From positions 651,299 through 686,012 of the forward strand of contig NZ_JH601088.1 of assembly GCF_000245755.1 (NCBI RefSeq): a DNA stretch of 34,714 nt. The letters run 5' to 3'. This DNA is from Helcococcus kunzii ATCC 51366. GTDB taxonomy: Bacteria > Bacillota > Clostridia > Tissierellales > Peptoniphilaceae. The first letter of the stretch is position 1; each line of letters begins with the position of its first letter. Shown one piece after another: positions 24,589 through 33,565 of the stretch. The translations under genes and the position numbers were made by a program. Under the pieces are notes generated by a model that was not told the origin of the DNA, did no database searches, and saw only the letters and a list, made by a program, of their open reading frames with translations.

Positions 24589-25347
24589 CTATCTCAATAT
24601 TGTATTTATCAGCTCTCCTACGGATTCAATACTCTGATTAATCTGAGCTTTCATATAGTCATTTGCATGTGACATTGTGAATCCGTTAAATTCAGTTAAC
24701 ATTGAAATATCATTAAGTTCGTCACCTATAGTGTAGATATCTATTAAGTTTTCAGATTCTATTTGTTTTACGACATTTAGTCCGGTCGCTTTATTGTTTA
24801 AGCTTTCGGTAATATCAATATATGGAGCTGTGTTGTTAAAGATAGCTCTATTTCCAAATTCGATATTAAGTTTTTCAATTATTTTTGAAGTATTTTCTTT
24901 ATCTCTTGCTTGTGAAAACATAGTAATGATATTATTTGTGAAAGCTTCTTCGATATTTGTGTATCTATCCTTGAAAAAGACAAAGTCTTTGTCGTAGAAC
25001 TCTACGCCTGTTGAATTTTCACTATCTATAGCGATAAAAAACACTTCTTCACTTAATTTATTTTTAAAAAATCCATAAATTTCTTTTGATAATTCTGTTG
25101 AAAATTCTGATTTATAGATGGTTTTTCTATTTTTATCCGCAACCATTGAACCATTTGAACCGATATAATAGTCGGCTTCTAAATTTTGTAAATCAAACTG
25201 ATGAAATATATCTGGCAAACTTCTCCCAGTATTGATTATAAATAGATTTCCTTGCGCTCTAAATTTATTTATGGCATTTCTATCCTTTTCGCTTATTTCA
25301 CCATTAACAAAAAGTGTGCCATCAAAATCACTTGATAATATATACAT
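24589..25347 (-). CDS. HAD-superfamily hydrolase, Cof type
   Basis: This is a 252-residue cytoplasmic phosphatase of the Cof/YidA subfamily (HAD IIB). Motif I is SSDFDGTL with nucleophile Asp7 and acid Asp9, motif II is IINTGRS, a conserved Lys lies near NNKATGLNVV, and motif IV is TIGDELNDISML. The C2 cap between residues ~85 and 185 sets substrate, usually sugar phosphates, FMN or PLP; none can be assigned. It is monocistronic, convergent with the metal operon and divergent from the MutS-like gene. Confidence 0.88.
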   Translation of the reverse strand: MYILSSDFDGTLFVNGEISEKDRNAINKFRAQGNLFIINTGRSLPDIFHQFDLQNLEADYYIGSNGSMVADKNRKTIYKSEFSTELSKEIYGFFKNKLSEEVFFIAIDSENSTGVEFYDKDFVFFKDRYTNIEEAFTNNIITMFSQARDKENTSKIIEKLNIEFGNRAIFNNTAPYIDITESLNNKATGLNVVKQIESENLIDIYTIGDELNDISMLTEFNGFTMSHANDYMKAQINQSIESVGELINTILR

Positions 25348-25466
25348 TTTAACTCCTAAATTTAAACTATTATTATTTTATCATAAAATAATAAAAATAT
25401 AGAAAATTTTTATAAAATATATCTTATATGATATATTATAAACAAATAATAAATGGAGGCATATTT

Positions 25467-27131
25467 ATGGAAATAGCCATTTCGATTATTGCTATACTTA
25501 GCATTATCATTGGTTTTAATATATTCACCAAAATCAATAAAAAGAAATATATAGAGAGCAAATTTGGTAAGAAGCAAAATAGAGAATTTACAAAACTTGA
25601 AGATGAAAAATATTTAAAAGAAGCATTTAACTTAATAAGTAAATATAATAACACTGAAATATTAATTGATGATAATACTTGGAATGATTTAGAAATGTTT
25701 AAGATATTTGATTTAATTAACAACACTCAGTCAAGCCTAGGATCAGAAGCACTTTATTCTATATTGAGACAAATAAATATCTCAGATGATTTTGAAAAAC
25801 ATTTTACAGAATTAATGGAAGATTTATCAAAAGATGATAAAAAAAGGTTGAAAATTCAAGTAATTTTAAATAGTATAGGAAAATCTGAAGCAAATAGAGC
25901 ACTTACATATATTTTTTCAGATGTAAATATGGAAAAGAATAATCTTATTAAATATATACTTATGGGTACATTACCAATAATCGGAATTATTTTAATAGCA
26001 TTTAAAATAAATCCATTCGGACTTATGTTACTTTCTAGCTCTGTATTTTATAATTTTATCTTTACATATACTCAAAATAACGTTAATGAAGGCAATTATA
26101 GTAAGATAAATTATGTTTTAAAAATGATAAATGCAAGTAAAAAAATCTTAAAACTTGATACGCCAAGTAAGGAAATATTAAAAAATGAAATAAATAAAAT
26201 AAAGACATTAACAAAGATATCAATTCTTGGTAAAACTGAATCAGGCTCAGATGTAGAACTTATAGCGAATTTTATAAATACAGTATTTATGCTTCCTTTA
26301 ATTTCATATGAAATAGCGAAAAAACATATAAAAAATAATAAAACTGCTGTAGTAGAAATTTGGAAAGAAGTTGGGAATATTGAATCAGCCATTTCAATTT
26401 TAAGCTATAAACAATTGATTGGAAGAGAAAATTATATTAAACCTGACTTTACACAAAATCACCAAATTAATGCTACAAATGTTAAACATCCACTTTTACA
26501 AAATCCAGTAGGAAATGATGTAAAGGCAGATGGTATATTTTTAGTATCTGGTTCAAACGCATCTGGAAAATCCACTTATGTAAAAAGTATTGCGATAAAT
26601 GCGATTTTATCACAAACAATATTTATGGCCTTAGCAAATAGTTTTAGTTTAAAAAAGGGAAACATTCTAACTTCAATGGCAATCAAAGATGATGTTGAAG
26701 AAGGGGATAGCTATTTCATTGCGGAAATAAAATCATTAAAAAGATTAATTGAAGATTTAGATAATGGAAATCTTTCATATTACTTTATTGATGAAATATT
26801 AAAAGGTACAAATATGATAGAAAGAATAGCATCATCCGCAAGTATAATCAAATATCTTTCAGATAACGATGCTATTGCATATATTGCGACTCATGATATT
26901 GAACTTACAGAAATGTTTAACGATGAAATACAAAACATTCATTTTAAAGAAATAATAGATGAAAACAACCAAATTGTGTTTGACTACAAACTGCATCAAG
27001 GACCTTCAAATACAAAAAATGCAATAAAACTACTTGATATAATGAAATTCCCACGAACAATCGTTACTGAATCAAATGAAAGAGTTATGTATTTTCTAGA
27101 AAATAGAAAATGGGATGTATTATCCGATTGA
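25467..27131 (+). CDS. MutS-like ATPase with N-terminal membrane segments
   Basis: The C-terminal ~200 residues form a MutS ABC-type ATPase: Walker A FLVSGSNASGKSTYVKS (about 357-373), YYFIDEILKGTNMIERIA (Walker B and signature region, about 438-455), and AYIATHDIELTEM (His switch). The MutS lever/core region precedes it, but the mismatch-recognition domain with the Phe-x-Glu motif is absent. The N-terminus has a membrane helix (EIAISIIAILSIIIGFNIF), and two more lie at about 162-205 (LMGTLPIIGIILIAF and FGLMLLSSSVFYNFIF). The start at 25467 has GGAGG seven bases upstream. Such membrane-tethered MutS homologues are common in Firmicutes and Bacteroidetes; their role is not established. It is probably not in mismatch repair. 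Confidence 0.83.
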   Translation: MEIAISIIAILSIIIGFNIFTKINKKKYIESKFGKKQNREFTKLEDEKYLKEAFNLISKYNNTEILIDDNTWNDLEMFKIFDLINNTQSSLGSEALYSILRQINISDDFEKHFTELMEDLSKDDKKRLKIQVILNSIGKSEANRALTYIFSDVNMEKNNLIKYILMGTLPIIGIILIAFKINPFGLMLLSSSVFYNFIFTYTQNNVNEGNYSKINYVLKMINASKKILKLDTPSKEILKNEINKIKTLTKISILGKTESGSDVELIANFINTVFMLPLISYEIAKKHIKNNKTAVVEIWKEVGNIESAISILSYKQLIGRENYIKPDFTQNHQINATNVKHPLLQNPVGNDVKADGIFLVSGSNASGKSTYVKSIAINAILSQTIFMALANSFSLKKGNILTSMAIKDDVEEGDSYFIAEIKSLKRLIEDLDNGNLSYYFIDEILKGTNMIERIASSASIIKYLSDNDAIAYIATHDIELTEMFNDEIQNIHFKEIIDENNQIVFDYKLHQGPSNTKNAIKLLDIMKFPRTIVTESNERVMYFLENRKWDVLSD

Positions 27132-27152
27132 TAAACACTTTAATACAGGACA

Positions 27153-27442
27153 ATATACTTTCGAAAATACATTTGAATTCAGTAAAAATTGAATATTATT
27201 GAATTATACTGAGTCAAATTTTTTTTCGTCAGTGTAAATTTCTTTTTTTCATTTTATACTGAAATAATTAGTGAAAAAGACAGTATAAATTATAGAAAAT
27301 AAAAAGTATACTGAAAATGTTTGATTAATATTGATATAAATGATAATTTTTCTCGTTTATACTCGAAATATTCTTAAATTTCTCAGTATTAATCATTGAT
27401 TTGATATATTATACTGAAGAAAATTTTAAGGTGACAGTATTT
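27153..27442. repeat. Alternating inverted-repeat array, fourth sequence type (TTATACTGA / TCAGTATAA)
   Basis: Twelve sites alternate. F (TTATACTGA) starts: 27153 (degenerate), 27204, 27254, 27306, 27357 (TTATACTCG), 27409. R (TCAGTATAA) starts: 27179 (TCAGTAAAA), 27229 (TCAGTGTAA), 27280 (ACAGTATAA), 27331 (TTGATATAA), 27383 (TCAGTATTA), 27434 (ACAGTATTT). Successive steps are 24-26 bp throughout, a period of 50-52 bp. The copies are more decayed than in the 3070-3675 array, but the spacing is even tighter. The array fills most of the gap between the MutS-like gene and the convergent tRNA-Leu. There is no coding potential. Confidence 0.88.
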
Positions 27443-27477
27443 TTTGTAAAAACCTAAAAAAAGCTGAATATATAAAT

Positions 27478-27530
27478 AAGGTTCATTAATAATTATTGGA
27501 GACAAAATCCAATAGATATAAATGAACCTT
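27478..27530. other. Nested stem-loop between the repeat array and tRNA-Leu
   Basis: The outer arms AAGGTTCATT (27478-27487) and AATGAACCTT (27521-27530) enclose an inner stem, ATTGGA (27495-27500) and TCCAAT (27508-27513). A short TTTT follows on the plus strand. It could terminate transcripts from the MutS-like gene, or be an independent structured element. Confidence 0.55.
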
Positions 27531-27543
27531 TTAAAAATAGAAA

Positions 27544-27565
27544 AAACGTGTATTTCTACACGTTT
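27544..27565 (-). terminator. Intrinsic terminator of tRNA-Leu
   Basis: AAACGTGTA-tttc-TACACGTTT, a 9 bp perfect stem, lies 12 bases beyond the tRNA 3' end on the minus strand and is followed there by a T-rich run. Confidence 0.8.
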
Positions 27566-27577
27566 CTAATGGTTTAT

Positions 27578-27664
27578 TGGTGCCCATGGAGGGACTTGAA
27601 CCCCCACGCTCGTGAAAGCATCAGATTTTGAGTCTGACGTGTCTGCCAGTTCCACCACATGGGC
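27578..27664 (-). tRNA. tRNA-Leu, anticodon CAA
   Basis: The 87 nt gene on the minus strand starts GCCCATG and ends CATGGGC, discriminator A and encoded CCA. The D-arm contains GGTGGAACTGGCAGAC, the anticodon stem TCAGA/TCTGA encloses CTCAAAA with CAA at the anticodon, a class II variable arm GCTTTCACGAGC follows as expected for Leu, and the T-arm has GGTTCAAGTCC. It decodes UUG. Confidence 0.96.
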
Positions 27665-27671
27665 TTGAAAT

Positions 27672-27697
27672 AAAACTTCCAAAAAAAAAGGAGTTTT
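27672..27697. other. Hairpin in the tRNA-Leu 5' leader
   Basis: AAAACTTCC, nine A and GGAGTTTT form a small stem with one bulge. On the plus strand it is followed by T-runs like a terminator, although no gene there needs one. On the minus strand it lies between the tRNA promoter and the mature 5' end. Confidence 0.35.
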
Positions 27698-27713
27698 TTG
27701 TTGTTGCTCTATA

Positions 27714-27742
27714 ATATTAACACTTTAATAAAAAATTTTCAA
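27714..27742 (-). promoter_or_regulatory. tRNA-Leu promoter
   Basis: On the minus strand TTGAAA (27737-27742), a 17 bp spacer and TAATAT (27714-27719) lie ~50 bp before the tRNA. Confidence 0.45.
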
Positions 27743-27832
27743 TTTTTTTAGTAGATTTTTTGTATGTGTAAAATTAAGGGAGGGATTTTATTTAAATTGA
27801 TTATTGTAAAATATGATATTTTATCTCTGTTT

Positions 27833-27841
27833 TGTTATACT
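27833..27841 (+). promoter_or_regulatory. ppx operon promoter, extended -10
   Basis: TGTTATACT (TGn plus TATACT at 27836-27841) lies ~28 bp before the ppx start. No clear -35 is seen. It would drive the ppx-ppk-polA-coaE-transglycosylase run. Confidence 0.5.
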
Positions 27842-27869
27842 TAGAGTATAGAAAAATAGGGAGTAATTA

Positions 27870-28763
27870 ATGAAAAAATATGGAATAGTAGATATTGGTT
27901 CAAATACTGTACGTTTAGAAATTTATTGTGATAAGGGAAAAGATTTAATCAGATTTTTTAAGAAGAAAGAAAATTTAGGTCTTACATCATATATAGAAAA
28001 TGGTGTGATTTCTGATAAAGGTATTTCTCGTCTAATTGAGATATTGTCTGATTATGTTAATATTTCAAAAAACATTCGAATTGAAGATTTATTTATTTTT
28101 GCAACTGCTGCAATTAGAAATTCAAAAAATGTAAATGAAATATTGAAGAAAATAAAAGATAGTACTGGTATAGAAGTTGATTTATTATCTGGAAATAGGG
28201 AAGCAGAGCTTGGCTTTAAGGCTGTGACCGAGACATTTGGGATAACTAGCGGCTTAAATGTGGACATTGGTGGTGGATCAACTGAATTTACATTATTTGA
28301 CGATGGTATAGTTAAATTATCAAAGTCAATGAATAATGGTTCTTTGTCATTTTTCTCAAATTGTATCGAAGGAATTATACCGACAAAGAAAGAAGCAAAA
28401 TTGATAAAAAAAGAAGTAAAAAATTATATGAAATCAGAAGGCTTTTCTAAAAATGTTAGAAAGCAAATTACAGGTGTAGGAGGTACTATTAGAATACTGG
28501 GAAGATTAATAAGAGAATATTATAATCTTGGATTCAAGACATATTTTAATGTTGAAGAATTAAAAACAGTAGTTAACAAATTAATAGAACAAGATAAGGC
28601 AACAATAAGAATGCTATTGCAGCTATCTCCAGATAGAATACATACAATTGTTCCTGGAGCATTAATATTATTAACAATATGTGATTATTTCTCTGTTGAA
28701 GAGATTTTAGTAAGTGAAAGTGGTGTAAGAACGGGTTATCTTTTAGAAAAATTGCAGAAATAG
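27870..28763 (+). CDS. ppx: Ppx/GppA family phosphatase (exopolyphosphatase)
   Basis: This 297-residue member of the ASKHA fold has phosphate loop 1 GIVDIGSNTVRLEIY (5-19), ATAAIRNSKN, SGNREAELGF, phosphate loop 2 VDIGGGSTEFTLF (about 130-142) and ITGVGGTIRILGRL. It is the short form without the C-terminal HD domain of E. coli Ppx. The family trims phosphate from polyphosphate ends or hydrolyses pppGpp. The gene immediately downstream is polyphosphate kinase, nine bases away, which favours exopolyphosphatase. The SD GGGAG is seven bases before the ATG. Confidence 0.9.
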   Translation: MKKYGIVDIGSNTVRLEIYCDKGKDLIRFFKKKENLGLTSYIENGVISDKGISRLIEILSDYVNISKNIRIEDLFIFATAAIRNSKNVNEILKKIKDSTGIEVDLLSGNREAELGFKAVTETFGITSGLNVDIGGGSTEFTLFDDGIVKLSKSMNNGSLSFFSNCIEGIIPTKKEAKLIKKEVKNYMKSEGFSKNVRKQITGVGGTIRILGRLIREYYNLGFKTYFNVEELKTVVNKLIEQDKATIRMLLQLSPDRIHTIVPGALILLTICDYFSVEEILVSESGVRTGYLLEKLQK

Positions 28764-28772
28764 GAGTGTTTC

Positions 28773-30920
28773 ATGAGTGAATTATATATGCAAAATAGGG
28801 AATTATCTTGGTTGAAATTTAACGAACGTGTTTTAGAGAAGGGTACTGATGAAGATATACCCTTATACGAGAGATTGAAGTTTTTAAGTATTTTCGATAG
28901 TAATTTAACGGAATTCTTTAATGTCAGAGTAGGATCATTAACAGATTTAACACTATTAAAAGATGTCAGTCGAGATTCTAAAACGGGCATGACACCACAA
29001 GAACAATTGAACGAAATTTATAAAGAATGTATCACTTTATATGCTAAAAGAGATGCAATTTATAATGATTTAGAAACTAAATTAAGAGAAAATAATATTG
29101 GAAATCTAAAATATAATGAATTAAATGAAGAAGAAAAAGCATTTATTAATAATTATTTTAATAAAAATATTATGGTTATGATTTCTCCAAATATTATTGA
29201 TAAACACCATCCATTCCCTTTTATTGAGAATGATTCACTTTATATACTTGCTGAATTAAAAACGAAAAAGAGAATTATGCATCTAATATTGCCTGTCAGA
29301 GATGCATTGCCTCCTTTGATAAAATTACCAAATTCTAATAATTATATTATGATAGAGGAAATTATTATCAATCATCTTGATAAAATTGTTCCTAACTTTG
29401 AAATTGTAGAGAAATATGTAATACGATTGACAAGAAATGCAGATATTGATTTAGATCAAGGATCTGATGAAGAAATTGATTATAAAGAATTTGTACAACA
29501 GAAATTACGCAATAGGAGAAAACTTGTTGCAGTAAGGATGGAAACCGATAAGAAGTTTTCAGAAATTACAAATACTTTTATTAAGGAAAATTTAGAACTA
29601 GAAGATAATCAAATATTTGTGACCAGTTCACCATTGAAGATGAAATATGTTTGGTCACTAGGAAAATATCTAGATAGTAGAAAAGTTAGTTCTATTTCAT
29701 TTAATCCATATATTCCAAGAAAGACAAATATGATTACTGAAGGAAGTCCGATTTTTCCACAAATTGAAGATCATGATGTTATGCTTTCATATCCTTATGA
29801 CAATATGGATACATTAATTGAATTATTGAAAGAAGCCTCACTTGATGAAAGAGTTTTTTCAATTAAGATTACACTGTATAGGGTGGCAACAAATTCAAAA
29901 ATTATTAAATATTTGTTGAGAGCGGCAGAAGAAGGTAAAGAAGTTACTGTTGCTGTAGAGCTTAGAGCGAGATTTGATGAAATCAATAATATTGATTATT
30001 CTGAAGAGCTTATTCAAGGTGGAGTAAATGTGCTTTATGGTGTTGAGAAATATAAAGTGCATTCAAAAGTGTGTTTAATAACATATATGGACAATCATAA
30101 AGTTAAGTATATAACACATATTGGTACTGGTAACTATAATGAATCCACTGCAAAACAATATCAAGATATGAATGTAATCACTTCTAATGAAAAAATCGGT
30201 ATTGATGCATCTAATTTCTTTAATAATTTGCAAATGTCTAGAGTTGATAATGAATATGAGTATCTATTACAATCTCCATCTACATTCAAGAAAAAAATGC
30301 TTGAATTAATGGATAGAGAAATCGAAAAAGGTGAGAATGGATATATTAGAATTAAATGCAATTCTATCACAGATAAAGATTTGATTGAAAAGATGGCTGA
30401 AGCATCTAGAAATGGTATAAAAGTTGATTTAGTTGTCAGAGGTATATGCTGTATAGTGCCTGGCATAAAAGGTGAAACAGAAAATGTAAGGGTAATTTCA
30501 ATCGTAGGAAGATATCTTGAACATGCAAGGATTTACCAATTTGGTAAAGGTGAAAGATCTGATGTATATATAGCATCTGCAGACTTTATGACAAGAAATA
30601 CTGAAAGACGTGTTGAAATTGCACTACCAATTTTAGATAAAGATATTAAAAATTATATGCTAGAGTTTTTAGATAATCAATTTAGAGATACCGTAAATGC
30701 CACAGAATTACAAAGTGATAGAAACTACAAATATATTGAAGGTGAGAAATTTGATTCACATCTTTACTATATGGAAATCACTCCAAGTTATTTATACAGA
30801 CCTAGTGTAGTGAGAGAAGAAAAAATACAAAACGATAATACAAGTAAGATAGAGATACCAGAAGATAAAGAAACTAAAAAGAGAATATTTGCCCGAATTT
30901 TAGATTTCTTTAGAAAGTAA
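28773..30920 (+). CDS. ppk: Polyphosphate kinase 1
   Basis: PPK1 reversibly makes long-chain polyphosphate from ATP. It has 715 residues, the full length. The N-terminal domain opens with NRELSWLKFNERVLEKG, followed by FFNVRVGSL, HPFPFIEN and the PPK head domain. The catalytic domains show LYRVATNSKII, VAVELRARFDEINNI, VKYITHIGTGNYNES with the phosphorylated His at about 449, VVRGICCIVPG, RYLEHARIYQFG with a second His, and IASADFMTRNTERRVE. Together with ppx in the same operon it sets polyphosphate levels. Confidence 0.96.
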   Translation: MSELYMQNRELSWLKFNERVLEKGTDEDIPLYERLKFLSIFDSNLTEFFNVRVGSLTDLTLLKDVSRDSKTGMTPQEQLNEIYKECITLYAKRDAIYNDLETKLRENNIGNLKYNELNEEEKAFINNYFNKNIMVMISPNIIDKHHPFPFIENDSLYILAELKTKKRIMHLILPVRDALPPLIKLPNSNNYIMIEEIIINHLDKIVPNFEIVEKYVIRLTRNADIDLDQGSDEEIDYKEFVQQKLRNRRKLVAVRMETDKKFSEITNTFIKENLELEDNQIFVTSSPLKMKYVWSLGKYLDSRKVSSISFNPYIPRKTNMITEGSPIFPQIEDHDVMLSYPYDNMDTLIELLKEASLDERVFSIKITLYRVATNSKIIKYLLRAAEEGKEVTVAVELRARFDEINNIDYSEELIQGGVNVLYGVEKYKVHSKVCLITYMDNHKVKYITHIGTGNYNESTAKQYQDMNVITSNEKIGIDASNFFNNLQMSRVDNEYEYLLQSPSTFKKKMLELMDREIEKGENGYIRIKCNSITDKDLIEKMAEASRNGIKVDLVVRGICCIVPGIKGETENVRVISIVGRYLEHARIYQFGKGERSDVYIASADFMTRNTERRVEIALPILDKDIKNYMLEFLDNQFRDTVNATELQSDRNYKYIEGEKFDSHLYYMEITPSYLYRPSVVREEKIQNDNTSKIEIPEDKETKKRIFARILDFFRK

Positions 30921-30928
30921 GAGGAAAA

Positions 30929-33565
30929 ATGAAGAAGATATTATTAATTGATGGTTCAAGCTTAATTTTTAGAGCATTTTATGCTATTAGAAATTTAACA
31001 ACAAGAGAAGGTGTGCCAACAGGGGCTGTTTATGGATTTATGAATATGTTTCATGCAGCGCTTGAAAAGATTCAACCTGATTATATATTAGTTGCTTTTG
31101 ACAATGCTGGACCAACTTTAAGGACTAAAGATTATGCTGAATACAAAGCAAATCGTCAAAAAACTCCAGACGAATTATTGACACAATTTGGAATGGTAAG
31201 AGATTTGCTTGATTCATACAATGTTAAACATTTTGCTATGGATGACTATGAGGCTGATGATATTATAGGTACATTATCTAAAATATCAAACGACAATGAT
31301 ATACAATCATATATGTTGACAGGAGATAGAGATTATTTTCAATTGATTGATGATAAATCATCTGTTTTATACACTGTAAAGGGTATTTCAAATCTAGAAA
31401 TTTACGATGAAGCAAAAGTGTTAGAAAAATATGATTTAGAACCTAAAAAATTAATTGAAGTAAAAGGACTTATGGGAGATCCATCAGATAATATACCTGG
31501 TGTACCAGGTGTTGGTGAAAAAACAGCAGTTAAATTAATAAAAGAATATGGCACCATTGAAGGAGTATATGAAAATATAGATAAGGTTTCAGGTAAAGCA
31601 CTTCCTCAAAAATTAATGGATAACAGAGATTCAGCATTTATTTCTAGAAAATTAGGTGAAATAATTACAAATGTTGATTTAGATTTTTCAATAGAAGATT
31701 TAAAGGTTAAAGAGCCAAATAGAGAAGAACTATATGAAAAATACAAATTGCTAGAATTTAATACTTTGACCACACAATTTGCACCGGAAACTGATGAAGC
31801 TTTTGATTTTGAAGCGACTGTTGTTGGCGTAAATCGTTTTGGAGACATAAGTGCATATATTCAAAAGCATAAAAAAATCATTTTTGATATTATTTGTGAT
31901 GGGGACTATCTACAATGTGAACCAAAATATATTGCTATAAAAGGTAATAAAACCAATGTATTGGTTGTGGATTTAGAGAAAGATTTAGATGTTTTTGTTG
32001 CTAAATTTAAGGAATTTTTTGAAAATCTCGATATCGAAAAAATTGGTTTCGACATTAAAAAGTTAATTATTTTATTAGATAAAATTGGTATAAACCTAGA
32101 GGATAATTACCAAGATTTAATGATTATATCTTATTTAATTAATCCAAAAGGAGACTATTCATTAAAAGATATTTCATTTACCGAATTAGAAAAAGATATT
32201 AAATCATTAGAAGAGTATTTAGGTAAAGGTAAATCTGCTAAAACTTTAGAAGATTTAGAAATGGTTTATGTTGAAGAATATCTTTCAAATAATCTATTTG
32301 TAATAGAACATTCATTAAATAGTCTATTGGATAAACTTAAAGATTCCAATATGATTCATCTATTAGAAGATATTGATTTGCCTTTAGTTAAAGTTTTAGC
32401 CCATATGGAGATATTAGGCATACAAATTGATAGAAATGAATTTGAAAAGCTTGATATTGAAATTAATGAAAGAATTGAAGAATTAACAAATTCAATTTAT
32501 AATTTGGCTGGAGAAGAATTTAATATAAATTCTCCTAAACAGTTAGGTGAAATACTTTTTGAAAAATTAAAATTACCAGTAATCAAAAAAACTAAGACAG
32601 GATATTCTACAAATATTGATGTTTTATCTAAATTGAGAAATGAGCATGAAATTATTCCATTGATTGAACAATATAGACAAGTATCAAAATTGAAAGGCAC
32701 ATATATTGATGGATTAATTAAAGTTATAAGTAAAGACGGAAGAATACATTCTAAATTTAATCAGACAGTTGCGGCGACGGGTAGATTGAGTTCAACTGAT
32801 CCGAATTTACAAAACATTCCTATAAAAACAGAAGAAGGTAGGATGATCAGAAAAGCTTTTGTTGCTGGAGAAGATAAATTGCTTGTTTCAGCGGATTATT
32901 CACAAATTGAGCTTAGGGTATTGGCTGCACTGACTAAAGATAAAAATATGCTTGATGCTTTTGAACATGGTATTGATATCCATACTAAGACGGCATCAGA
33001 AGTATTTAAAGTAGACTTAGATAAAGTTACTAAATTACAGAGATCTGAAGCAAAAGCGGTAAACTTTGGTATAGTTTATGGTATTTCAGATTATGGTCTT
33101 TCAGAAGACTTAAGTATACCAAGAAAACAAGCGAAACAATATATCGAAGAATATTTAGCTTCATATCCTGAAATAAGTAAATATATGGAAAGTATTGTGA
33201 AAAAAGCAAAAGAAGATGGTTATGTGGAAACACTGTTTAATAGAAGAAGATACATTCCAGAGTTAAAGAGTTCAAACTTTAATGTAAGAAGTTTTGGAGA
33301 AAGGATCGCATTAAACACACCTATACAAGGGACAGCCGCAGATATCATAAAAATTGCGATGATAAATGTATATGAAAGATTAAAAAAGGAAAAATTGAAT
33401 TCTAAGTTAATCCTTCAAATACATGATGAGTTAATAATTGAAACTGATAAATCAGAATTAGAAAAAGTCAAGAAAATTTTAACCGAAGAGATGCAAAATG
33501 CTGTAGATATCAATGTTAAACTTTTAGTTGAAGTTGATAGTGGAGAAACTTGGTATGAAATCTAG
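30929..33565 (+). CDS. polA: DNA polymerase I
   Basis: PolA fills gaps and removes RNA primers in replication and repair. It has 878 residues. The 5'-3' exonuclease domain (about 1-290) has LIDGSSLIFRAFYAI, VAFDNAGPTLRT, DDYEADDIIGTL, TGDRDYFQLI and GDPSDNIPGVPGVGEKTA. The middle domain (about 300-480) keeps the fold, but the DxE metal ligands of proofreading are missing (IIFDIICDGDYL where FDTET-like is expected), so it should lack 3'-5' exonuclease, as in Bacillus and Thermus. The polymerase domain has LSSTDPNLQNIP, motif A SADYSQIELRVLA, motif B RSEAKAVNFGIVYG and motif C QIHDELIIE. Its end overlaps coaE by 11 bp. Confidence 0.97.
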   Translation: MKKILLIDGSSLIFRAFYAIRNLTTREGVPTGAVYGFMNMFHAALEKIQPDYILVAFDNAGPTLRTKDYAEYKANRQKTPDELLTQFGMVRDLLDSYNVKHFAMDDYEADDIIGTLSKISNDNDIQSYMLTGDRDYFQLIDDKSSVLYTVKGISNLEIYDEAKVLEKYDLEPKKLIEVKGLMGDPSDNIPGVPGVGEKTAVKLIKEYGTIEGVYENIDKVSGKALPQKLMDNRDSAFISRKLGEIITNVDLDFSIEDLKVKEPNREELYEKYKLLEFNTLTTQFAPETDEAFDFEATVVGVNRFGDISAYIQKHKKIIFDIICDGDYLQCEPKYIAIKGNKTNVLVVDLEKDLDVFVAKFKEFFENLDIEKIGFDIKKLIILLDKIGINLEDNYQDLMIISYLINPKGDYSLKDISFTELEKDIKSLEEYLGKGKSAKTLEDLEMVYVEEYLSNNLFVIEHSLNSLLDKLKDSNMIHLLEDIDLPLVKVLAHMEILGIQIDRNEFEKLDIEINERIEELTNSIYNLAGEEFNINSPKQLGEILFEKLKLPVIKKTKTGYSTNIDVLSKLRNEHEIIPLIEQYRQVSKLKGTYIDGLIKVISKDGRIHSKFNQTVAATGRLSSTDPNLQNIPIKTEEGRMIRKAFVAGEDKLLVSADYSQIELRVLAALTKDKNMLDAFEHGIDIHTKTASEVFKVDLDKVTKLQRSEAKAVNFGIVYGISDYGLSEDLSIPRKQAKQYIEEYLASYPEISKYMESIVKKAKEDGYVETLFNRRRYIPELKSSNFNVRSFGERIALNTPIQGTAADIIKIAMINVYERLKKEKLNSKLILQIHDELIIETDKSELEKVKKILTEEMQNAVDINVKLLVEVDSGETWYEI

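Noticed and set aside
27200..27440. Chance similarity between the array site TTATACTGA and the IS-end dyad TTATACAGT
   Set aside because: Only the first six bases agree and the dyad is single, with no 52 bp spacing.
27578..27664. Integration (att) site at the tRNA-Leu gene
   Set aside because: No integrase and no direct repeat of the tRNA 3' end is visible on either side in the window.
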